Below, one piece after another: positions 46,504 through 56,905 of a stretch of DNA of 64,000 bases. The DNA comes from Lindgomyces ingoldianus (Eukaryota; Ascomycota; Dothideomycetes; Pleosporales; Lindgomycetaceae): NCBI RefSeq assembly GCF_010093535.1, contig NW_022985187.1:230051-294050 (forward strand), in the 5' to 3' direction. Both the position numbers and the translations under genes were made by a program. A model generated the notes under the pieces. That model saw only the letters and a list, made by a program, of their open reading frames with translations. It searched no databases and was not told the DNA's origin. Position 1 is the first letter of the stretch; every line of letters begins with the position of its first letter.

Positions 46504-48274
46504 ATGAGTTCGGCGCGTGAAGTCCACGCCGCCGGCGAGCTGCGCAAGAGGGAGCCTGCCGGTGAGTCTGCCGGTGAGTCTGACCTGCAACTCTTTGATG
46601 CGAGCCGATCGTCGCTTTTGCGTCCAAGCTTCCCATCACGTGCTGGGCGATCTCACACAAAACAAGCCATCAGCAACACCGACCACCACGGCCCGCGTTC
46701 AAATCCTTGCGGCACAACCCCTCCAACAACACCAACACCGCAATCAGTCTCGCGTCCAAGCCGCTACCCGCACTCTGGTCTTATTGTGCGCATCCGTAAA
46801 CACAAGGCTCTTGCTGCTGGGCTTGTGCTAGGCCTCCTCGCCGCCCTTGTTGTGCTCTTCGCCAGTCCCGCCAGCCTCCGCTTCAACCAGCCCCGCGACG
46901 ACGTCTCCGCGACCCACGACGACTCCCTTAAGAACGTGACCGCGGCCGAGCAGCTGCCGCCGGTCGTAGAGGCACCGGACAATCCGGCCATGGAGCTCAA
47001 CAGCAGCGGTGCCGCGGCCAGCGTTGCGCGTGTGTATGCCGACGTCAATGCCAACATGCCCCGCGCATACTGGGACTACGATAGCGTCAACATCTCCTGG
47101 GGCATATTGGAGAATTACGAGGTTGTGCGGAAGATTGGTGTGTTTATCCCCCCCCCCCCCCTGTCTGGCCAGCTTCTTCATTTGCTAATATCCTCTCTAG
47201 GCCGCGGAAAATACTCGGAAGTCTTCGAGGGCATCAATGTGGTAAACTACCAGAAATGCGTCATCAAGGTCCTGAAACCGGTGAAGAAGAAGAAGATAAA
47301 ACGTGAGATCAAGATTCTCCAGAATCTGTCTGGGGGACCGAATATCGTAGCCCTGCTGGATGTGGTGCGGGACAACCAGGTCAGTGACGCTGCGTCGTCT
47401 AGCCCCCCTTTCTCCTTCCTGATGAGTGCTAAATTGCCCGCATTGCAGAGCAAAACCCCCTCGTTGATATTTGAGTACGTCAACAACACCGATTTCCGAA
47501 GCCTCTACCCCAAATTCCAGGACTATGACGTGAGATATTATATCTATGAGCTGTTGAAAGCGCTGGATTTCTGCCATAGCAAGGGCATTATGCACAGGGA
47601 TGTCAAGCCACACAATGTCATGATTGACCATGAAAAGAGAAAGGTATGGGCGTTTAATTTAGTGACGGAAGAAAGAAAGACACCACTGACCTGTGCATAG
47701 TTGAGGTTGATCGATTGGGGTCTGGCCGAATTTTACCATGCTGGCACAGAGTACAATGTCCGCGTGGCATCACGCTACTTCAAGGGACCAGAACTCCTTG
47801 TCGACTTCCAGGAGTACGACTACTCTCTCGACATGTGGTCCCTCGGAGCCATGTTCGCTTCCATGATCTTCCGAAAAGAGCCATTCTTCCACGGGAGCAG
47901 CAACTCGGACCAGCTCGTCAAAATTGCCAAGGTCCTCGGGACAGAAGACCTCTTCGATTATCTAGACAAGTACGACATCGAGCTTGATGCTCAGTACGAC
48001 GATATTCTGTCACGATATCCCAAGAAACCTTGGCAGTCTTTCGTCAACGCTGAAAACCAGCGTTTTGTCAGCCACGACGCGATTGACTTCCTCGACAAGC
48101 TTCTTCGATATGACCACCAGGTAAGCAATACCCTAATGACCACGCTCTATATCCACAATGCTGACTTGCTATCAGGATCGTCTAACGGCGAAGGAGGCAA
48201 TGGCCCACCCCTATTTTGCCCCTGTCCGACAGAACACGATGCAGAACCATACTGCCGCCTCATCCCATTCATGA
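46504..48274 (+). CDS. CKA1: Casein kinase II catalytic alpha subunit, with an unusual N-terminal extension
   Basis: Acidophilic Ser/Thr kinase. Exons 46504-47137, 47201-47379, 47449-47643, 47701-48120 and 48176-48274 join in frame. Kinase marks: [11 protein letters not shown] (Gly loop), [20 protein letters not shown] (Lys and CK2 basic cluster), [22 protein letters not shown] (DWG, CK2-specific) and [20 protein letters not shown]; the end [19 protein letters not shown] is typical. Orthologues start with MARVYADVN; here the residue before ARVYADVN is V and the frame is open 180 codons back to ATG 46504. The extension holds a basic then hydrophobic segment ([25 protein letters not shown]). 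A Met at about 46990 (MELNSSG) would give a near-standard protein. I am sure of the kinase and unsure of the start. Confidence 0.9.
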
Positions 48275-48887
48275 ATGACAACCCCCTAAACCCGACTGGA
48301 AGACATGTTACCACTGACATCATCGATTTTGCGTACCGATGGGGTCGGCATGGCGCTCTAGAAAACAGGATTCGCGCCCTTGTACAACCCGCCAGATCAC
48401 CACAGCCCCATTCATCTCGTCACTTGAGCCGGTTTATCAACACTGTGGCTGGCAATGCATCGTGGCTCATGGAGCCGCCTCCGAAATTCAATACAAGATC
48501 GCAATGTCGTAAGGATGCGTCTCCCACAAATACAGCTATGTTATTAATCCCCCTGCATCACTGTCGAATCTCTGCGATGCTTCCGGTGGTTTGCTGATGC
48601 ACCTCCTTGTTTCAGTATCACATTACATTGCATTGTCGGGCGTTGAATCGCTTATAAGTAGATATCCGCGGAGTGACAGATTATGCTATTCAAAGAGTCC
48701 CTCTGATGCCGTGACAAGACGTGAATATAATGCGATTCTTTCTGTTAATTAGAGCTTCTATTGCAGATTTGATGGTGATGAGGGGCAATTTGGCGGGGCA
48801 TTCCCCGCTTGACTCATCATCGTAAGCCCCAGCGCCAAGACCAATCTGCAAACTGATTTTCGACTCACAGGTCAAATTTGGATATTT
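48275..48887. other. Intergenic between CKA1 and the first ValRS gene
   Basis: 3' region of CKA1 and promoter space of the synthetase gene. No gene is seen. Confidence 0.5.
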
Positions 48888-51800
48888 ATGCTGCCCCGCC
48901 GAGTACCCCCTCTGCGCTCTCTCACTCTCAAACAAAGCCCCCTCAGATACCCTCAGCAACGTTGCATTCATTTGCCGCGGTGCTTCCTCTACCCTACAGT
49001 CCAATTGCACCGAAACCCATCGCGATCCCGCCCACCGTTTTACTGTAACCATTACACGACCACCATGGCGCTCAATGCCGCTTCCCACAACATTCCAGGC
49101 GAAAAGACTGGCCCTGTGACTGCTGCCCCGCCCAGCGTCGGCGACGACAGCAAAAAGGACATCCTAGAGAACGCTAGTGCCGAGACTACAGGACAATCTG
49201 CGCCGGGCCGAGACGGCGACGGTAAGGATGTACCAAAGAAAGTGAAAACAGAGAAGGAGCTTGAGAAAGAGCGGAAAAAAGCGGAAAAGGACGCGAAGTT
49301 CAAGGCGAAGAAGGCGGCGCAGGCTGCTGCTGGTCCGGCCGGAAAAGAGGGTGCAAAGGCCGGAGGCAAGGAGAAGAAGAAGGAGGAGAAGGAGGTGCTG
49401 CCAGAGTATGTTAACGAGACAGAGCCGGGGCAAAAGAAGGTTCTCAAGAGCTTGGATGACCCGTTCAACAAGGCGTATATCCCAAAGGTCGTCGAGAGCG
49501 CTTGGGCTGCGTGGTGGGAGAAGGAGGGCTTCTTCTTGCCAGAACTCAAGGATGGCAAGGTGAAGGAGGCAGGGAGTTTCATTCTCCCAATTCCGCCTCC
49601 TAATATCACCGGAAAGCTTCATTGGTAGGCATTTGCCTTGCGTTCGTAATCCCTATTCTAACTTGATCCAGTGGTCACGCCTTGGCAACGGCTTTGCAAG
49701 ACGTCCTCGTTCGATGGCACAGGATGAGAGGCTTCACAACACTCTATCTCCCAGGATGCGATCACGCTGGTATCTCGACACAGAGCGTTGTGGAAAACAT
49801 GTTATGGCGGCGAGAGAAGAAGACTAGACATGACCTCGGCCGACCGAAGTTCCTCGAGATCACGATGGCGTGGAAGAAAGAATATCATGACAATATCAAC
49901 AGGGTGTTGAAGCGAATGGGTGGAAGTTTTGACTGGACTAGAGAAGCCTTCACCATGGACAAGAACCTTTCCGCTGCCGTCACCGAGACTTTTGTGCGCA
50001 TGCATGAGGAGGGTCTCATCTATAGATCAAATCGTCTTGTCAACTGGTGTACGCGGCTGAACACTGCTTTGTCGAATCTCGAGGTCGACAACAAAGAGTT
50101 GAGTGGCCGAACGCTGCTGGATGTGCCAGGATATGAGCGAAAGGTCGAGTTCGGTGTCATCACACATTTCAACTATCCCATTGATGGAACGGACGAGTTC
50201 ATCGAGGTTGCAACAACGCGTCCGGAGACGATGCTTGGTGATACAGCCATCGCCGTCCACCCCAATGACGAGAGATACAAACATCTCCTCGGAAAGAAGG
50301 GCAAACACCCTTTTATAGACCGCCTGCTACCCATCGTTGGGGACGACTATGTGGATCCGGAGTTCGGTACTGGTGCCGTGAAGATCACACCTGCCCATGA
50401 CCCCAACGATTATGCTATCGCCACTCGACACAACCTCGAATTCATCAACATCCTAAACGACGATGGTACTATGAATAAGAACACTGGCAAGTTCGAAGGT
50501 CAGAAGCGCTTTGACACTCGATACGCCGTCACGGAGGAGCTCACAAAGCTGGGTCTGTTCGTTAAGAAGGTGGACAATCCAATGAAAGTGCCTCTTTGCA
50601 ATAAGAGCAAGGACGTAATTGAACCGCTCATGAAGCCTCAGTGGTGGATGAAGATGAAGGGTTTGGCTGAGCCTGCGATCGAGGTTGTGCGTAGTGGAAA
50701 GGTCACCATCTCTCCCGCGCCTATGGAGAAGATCTACTACCACTGGATGGAGCACAGTAAGTGCTCTCGCTTTTTTGTTGTGAGTAAGTACACTTGCTAA
50801 TTGGTGGATTCAGTCAATGATTGGTGTTTGTCACGTCAGCTCTGGTGGGGCCACCAGATTCCCGCGTATTTCGTGAACATTGAGGGAGAATCCGGTGACC
50901 GATCCGACAATGAGCTGTGGGTGACTGGACGAACCGAAGAGGAAGCACAAAATAAGGCAGAGGCCAAGTTCCAAGGCAAGAAGTTCACCCTTGAGCGAGA
51001 CGAAGATGTCCTTGATACCTGGTTTAGCTCCGGTCTGTGGCCTTTCAGTTCCCTTGGTTGGCCGAAAAAGACACTCGACATGGAGACCCTTTTCCCTACA
51101 TCTTTCCTCGAGACTGGTTGGGATATCTTGTTCTTCTGGGTGGCCAGGATGATCATGTTTTCGCTTCATCTGACTGGAAAGATCCCCTTCTCGGAGGTCT
51201 ACTGCCACTCCCTCATTCGTGACAGCGAAGGCCGAAAGATGAGCAAGTCCCTCGGAAATGTCATTGATCCTGTCGATATCATGGAGGGCATTACGTTGCA
51301 GCAACTCAATGAAAAGCTACTTGTTGGGAACCTGGATCCCAAAGAACTCAAGGCGGCGGAGAGGTACCAAAAGTCATCTTTCCCCCAAGGTATCCCAGAG
51401 TGTGGAGCCGATGCTCTTCGTATGGCGCTCGTCGGATATACTACCGGAGGTGGAGATATCTCGTTCGACGTATCTGTTATTCATGGCTACCGTCGCTTTT
51501 GCAACAAGATCTACCAGGCGACAAAATATGTGCTCGGTCGACTTGGAGAGTTCACTCCTCGCGCTACAATCACGAAGACCGGCAAAGAATCACTCCCTGA
51601 GCGCTGGATTCTGCACAAGCTTTCCACAGCGTCAAAGCTCATCAATGAGCGCCTCGAGCAGCGAGAGTTCTCAACCTCAACGCAAGTGGCGTACCGGTAC
51701 TTTTACGAGTTCTTGTGCGACACTTACATTGAAAACTCCAAGGCAATCTTCGATTCGAAGGGAAGCGAGGGGGAGAAGGAGAGCGCTAAGCAGACGCTCT

Positions 51801-52514
51801 ACACGGCTATTGAAGGTGGTCTCCTAATGATTCATCCTTTCATGCCGTTCTTGACTGAAGAGCTCTGGCAGCGACTTCCAAGGAGGGAAGGCGATGAGAC
51901 GCGGTCCATTACCGTAGCTTCATATCCACAGTATATTAGGGAATTCGATGACGAGGCTGCCGAGGCGGAATGTAAGTTCAATTCAACCGCTATCCTTCTA
52001 CAAGGAAGAAATGCTGATATTCGCAGACGAACTACTTGTAGGATGCTCCAAAGCTCTACGCTCCCTAACCTCCGAATACGCGATCAAGGAATCAGCTACC
52101 ACATTCATCCAACCCCTCAACGACTCCACCCACGTTGCGCTCACTTCCGCAACCTCCCTCCCCTCCATCCGCGCCCTAGCCGGCAAAACTATCTCAAACA
52201 TCTCCATCCTCTCGCCCTCGGATCCCGCCCCTACCGGTTGCGCTGTGTACACTGTCGGTGCTTCTGCAACTGCCTTCTTAGACATCAAGGGGCGTGTGGA
52301 TATCGATAAAGAGATTGCGAAAGCAAAAGAGAGGTTGAAGAAGGCGGGTGAAATGGTGGAGAAGCAGAAGAAGATTCTTGCGGGAGAGGACTTTGAGGAG
52401 AAGGTCAGTGCGGCTGTTAAGGAAACTGAGAGAGAGAAGTTGAAGGCTGCGGAGGTGGACGCTGGGAATTGGGAGATGAGCATTCAGCAGTTTGAAAAAT
52501 TGAAGATTACGTAA
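48888..52514 (+). CDS. VAS1: Valyl-tRNA synthetase, copy 1, with mitochondrial-type presequence
   Basis: Class I synthetase charging tRNA-Val. Exons 48888-49624, 49672-50756, 50814-51971 and 52027-52514 give 1155 aa from the first ATG. That ATG (context TTTATGC, weak) adds 59 residues rich in R, P, S and L with no acidic residue, like a mitochondrial presequence. The second in-frame ATG (49065, context CACCATGGC, strong) starts MALNAASHN, the cytosolic form of 1096 aa. A Lys-rich linker precedes the core. Visible: HCGH of the HIGH box, rebuilt across intron 1; editing domain [12 protein letters not shown] and [26 protein letters not shown] for KMSKS; C-terminal coiled coil [19 protein letters not shown]. 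One gene serving both compartments is the known fungal pattern. Confidence 0.94.
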
Positions 52515-53547
52515 GCGGGAGGATTGAGCACTAGTTATGCATCTCGTTAGTATGATGTGCGCAGATTAGAGTGGTGTTTTGTTCTCGTCTGGTAGCTGGG
52601 CGCATTTGGACAACGGATTGGTGCAGGTGTCTTGGTTTTGGTCATAGGTTAAGTGTATGTAACGTCCCTACGTGGTGAAAATCTTAACGCCTATTTCAGG
52701 TAACTAAGCTTTGTGTTAGAATTACAAAGCTGCGATAAAGCTGCGATAAAGTTTCAGACTGCTTAATTCAGTACACCTCTGCCTAAGAGGAACCCTCCCC
52801 CTCCCCCCACTGCACTGTAATATCTTTATAAGGCTAACCTACTAGTAAAAGTAATATGTGTTAACGCGTCTACGTCTATTCAGGCTGCAACAACTAATTA
52901 CTAACTTCCAAGAGATTAGAAGTACGCGTTGCGCGTTTAGTGCTCTAGGGACGGTGTAGGCTTAAAACCAAAGTCCTACAACACTAAAATTCTGTTAGTA
53001 TAGGTCCTTAAGCGTACATTTACAGCTTTAATTTAGTTAACAACTTACAGCTAGAAAACTAACTTAGCATTGTTAATTTCACAAAAGTAGTTAATTTGTA
53101 TGTGAAAACGACGTGTCGCCAAGGAAATCTACCGATTTTTGCACACAATAGATGCACACTCCTTTCCCTTGATAACACAGTAGGTCCCACGGATTCTCAT
53201 AATATCCTACAGGCCTAAAAGCCGGTGCATGGACATCATGATTGTTGGATTTGGTGTTGAGGTGCAGCACAACGGGCCTTGGAGTCATCTTTTCGCCAAG
53301 GGCTGCGACTCACATTTTGACTGTGCATATGCTGCCCAACTGAGTGCTACCTCCGCGCTCTCTACTGCACATATGACTCTTGACTTTTTTTCTGCAGCGC
53401 AGGATGCAACGGCTGCACTTCTACAACTCCTCTAGATACTTTTACCGCACGCAATTGCGAGCATTGATTGCGACTCCGAAGGCACGTTTGCGCGGGCAAC
53501 CACCACACTAGTGAGCACTGCAGCAGGACTGCCCTTATTCCAGCAAT
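52515..53547. other. Spacer between the two ValRS genes
   Basis: About 1 kb, AT-rich in its first part (52640-53090), with no recognisable gene. Immediately upstream of the copy 2 start, the frame has a TGA 12 codons back, so no presequence can be added without another exon. Confidence 0.6.
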
Positions 53548-56500
53548 ATGGCACTGAATGCGGTATCACATGACGTTACCGTATGTTCAATCACTATTAA
53601 TGCTTCCACCTCACTTGTCTTGGGATTCATATATAACATTTCAATCTCTCCAGGGCCAGAAAACCGAACCCAACACCAAATCCGCCCTCGACCCCGCCAA
53701 CACTGATGCCACAGGCCAAAATGCGCCGGGCCACGATGGCGGCGAGAAGGGCGTAAGGAAGAAGGCCAAGACCGAGAAAGAGCTTGAAAAGGAGCGGAAG
53801 AAGGCAGAAAAGGATGCCAGATTCAAGGCGAAAAAGGCAGCGCAAGCTGCAGTAGGCGACGACAAGGCCTCTGGCAAGGGTAGTGAGAAGAAAGAGAAAA
53901 AGAAGAAGGCCGACGAGGAGCAGCTCCGTGAATACGTTGAGGAAACCAAGAAAGGCGAGAAAAAGATCCTTACCCCGCTAGACGACAGCCCCTTCACCAA
54001 GGCATACGTCCCCAAGGTCGTCGAGTCTGCTTGGAACGACTGGTGGGATAAAGAAGGCTTCTACAAACCCGAGTACAATGTTGAGCATCGCAGCGAACTC
54101 GCCAAGAAGAAGGGCAGCTTCACAATACCCATTCCCCCGCCCAATGTCACTGGAAAACTTCACTGTGGCCACGCCCTCGCCACTGCGCTCCAGGACGTCC
54201 TTATCCGATGGCATCGTATGCAAGGCTATCAGACCCTTTACCTCCCTGGTTGCGATCATGCCGGTATCTCCACCCAATCCGTTGTAGAGAATATGCTTTG
54301 GCGCCGTCAGAAGAAGACCCGACATGATCTTGGTCGACCGAAATTCTTGGAGACAGTCATGGAGTGGAAGAACGATCATCACGACTGGATTGTCTCTGTG
54401 TTGAAGCGCATGGGCGGATCGTTCGACTGGACGAGGGAGGCCTTTACCATGGATGAGAATCTGTCGGTCGCTGTCACAGAGACCTTCGTTCGGTTACATG
54501 AGGAAGGACTTATCTATCGGTCGAACCGGTTGGTTAATTGGTGTACGCAGTTGAACACTGCCTTGTCAAATCTTGAAGTCGACAACAAGGAAATTCCCGG
54601 CCGCACTCTACTCGATGTTCCTGGCTATGAGCGCAAGGTCGAGTTCGGTATTCTCACATCTTTCAAATACCCCATTGACGGCAAGGACGGGGAGTACATC
54701 ACCGTGGCAACAACCCGACCGGAAACGATGCTCGGTGATACTGCGATCGCTGTCCACCCCAATGATGATCGATACAAGCATCTCATCGAGACTGGCGCTA
54801 AGGCGAAACATCCCTTCCTAGACAGGCTTCTACCTATCATCGCCGACAACTATGTTGACCCAGCATTTGGTACTGGTGCCCTCAAGATTACACCTGCTCA
54901 CGACCCTAACGATTTCGCCATCGGACAACGCCACAACCTCGAGTTTATCAATATTCTAACGGATGATGGTTACCTAAATCACAATGCCGGTCCCTTTCAA
55001 GGCCAAAAGCGCTTCGATGCACGATACTCTGTTGTTGGCAAACTGACTGAACTGGGGCTCTTCGTTAAGAAAGAAGATAACGCGATGAAAGTTCCTCTGT
55101 GCAATAAGTCTAAGGACGTTATCGAACCCCTCCAGAAGCCTCAATGGTGGATGAGAATGAAGGAGCTGAGCAAGCCCGCCATTCAAGTTGTCAAGGACGG
55201 CGAGATCAAAATACGGCCGGAAACCTCTGAGCGCGTATACTACCACTGGATGGAAAACATCAATGACTGGTGCCTATCTAGACAACTATGGTGGGGTCAT
55301 CAAATCCCAGCTTACTTTGTCAAGATCGAGGGCGGGGACAACGATTCTTCCGACAACGAACTTTGGGTTTCCGGACGTACTTTAGAAGAGGCTACAAAGA
55401 AGGCTGAAGATAAGTTTAAAGGGAAAAAATTCACCCTGGAGCGGGATGAGGATGTTCTTGACACTTGGTTCAGCTCAGGGCTGTGGCCTTTCAGTACTCT
55501 CGGGTGGCCAAAGGAAACGACTGATTTGAAAGAACTTTTCCCTACCTCCGTTCTAGAGACTGGCTGGGATATTTTACCCTTCTGGGTTGCCCGGATGATC
55601 TTTCTTAGCTTGAAGTTAACAGGCAAGATCCCGTTTAAGGAAGTGTACTGTCACTCCTTGATCCGTGATTCTGAAGGCCGCAAGATGAGCAAGTCTCTTG
55701 GCAACGTTGTTGATCCCATCGATATCATGACAGGTATCAGCCTTCAGGAACTGAAGGATAAGCTGCGCATTGGCAACCTCGATCCCAAAGAGCTTAAGAC
55801 TGCCGAAAAGTATCAGAACACTGCGTTCCCGCAGGGAATTCCCGAGTGTGGCGCCGACGCGCTGCGCATGGCTCTCTGCGGATACACCACTGGAGGTGGG
55901 GATATTTCGTTTGATGTCAGCGTCATCCACGGCTATCGCAGATTCTGCAACAAAATCTACCAAGCGACCAAATACGTCCTCGGGAGGTTAGGCGAATTCA
56001 CACCGAGTAGCACGGTTCAAAAGACGGGCAAAGAGACCTTGCCTGAGCGGTGGATATTGCACAAATTAGCAACAGCATCGAAAGAGATCAACGAGCATCT
56101 GACGGCGAGGGATTTTTCTTTAGCCACTTATGTTGGCTACAAGTACTTCTTGAACAACCTCTGCGATGTCTTCATTGAGAACTCGAAAGCGATCCTAGAA
56201 GACGGCAGCGTTGAACAGAAGGAGGGCACAAAACAAACTCTCTACACTGCACTCGAAGGTGGTCTCCTCTTACTCCACCCTTTCATGCCCTTCTTAACCG
56301 AGGAGCTCTTCCAGCGCATTCCTCGCCGTCAAGACGACAAGACCCCGTCCATCACCGTCGCCAACTTCCCGGAATTCGCCACCCTCAAGGCCTTCCACGA
56401 TCAAGGGGCCGAGAAGGAGTACGAGTTGCTCGTCAGTGTCTCAAAAGGCCTCCGCTCTCTCATGGCCGAGTACGCTATCAAAGACTCGGCACAATCCTTC

Positions 56501-56905
56501 ATACACGCACTAGACGACACCACCCATTCCATCCTCCAAGCACCGACCTCCCGCCACTCGATCCTCTCCCTCAGCGGCAAGGCCATCAGCTCACTCATTC
56601 TCCTCGCCCCCTCCTCCCCCTCACCCACCGGCTCCGCCGTCTACACCGTCGGCACATCAGCAACTGTGTACCTCGACGTCAAGGGCCGAATTGACATCGA
56701 CAAGGAGATCGCGAAAGCGAAGGTCCGACTCAAGAAGGCGAACGAAACGGTCGAGAAGCAGCGCAGGATCATGGACGAGAGTTGGGAAGCGAAGGTCAGC
56801 GAGGCTGTCAAAGAGATGGAGCAGGCGAAGTTGCGCGCGGCGGAGCTTGAGGGCGGCAATTTCGAGAAGAGTATTGCGCAGTTTGAGAAGTTGAAGATTG
56901 TGTAG
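53548..56905 (+). CDS. Valyl-tRNA synthetase, copy 2, cytosolic type
   Basis: Full-length paralogue of the gene upstream, same strand, 1033 bp away. ATG at 53548 gives MALNAVSHDVT, then an intron (53581-53653, GTATGT...CTCCAG) leads to GQKTEPN; the remaining 1083 codons (53654-56905) are one uninterrupted exon, 1094 aa in all. [13 protein letters not shown] (HIGH), [20 protein letters not shown] (editing), [26 protein letters not shown] and the C-terminal coiled coil [19 protein letters not shown] are all intact, so it should be active. It lacks all three introns of copy 1 and has one that copy 1 lacks. No mitochondrial presequence is evident. The longer frame beginning at 53558 in the raw sequence is intron read-through. 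Confidence 0.95.

Noticed and set aside
46764..47181. Minus-strand frames opposite the CKA1 extension
   Set aside because: The strong C/G third-position bias belongs to the plus frame, and no domain is visible in the antisense frames.
49052..49609. 185-codon minus-strand ORF opposite the ValRS N-terminus
   Set aside because: It mirrors the Lys/Glu-rich linker (read as Phe/Leu/Ser); the plus-strand frame is clearly coding.
53229..53435. 68-codon frame upstream of ValRS copy 2 as a possible presequence exon
   Set aside because: It contains several acidic residues, is not basic or amphipathic, and has no donor that would join it in frame to the copy 2 start.
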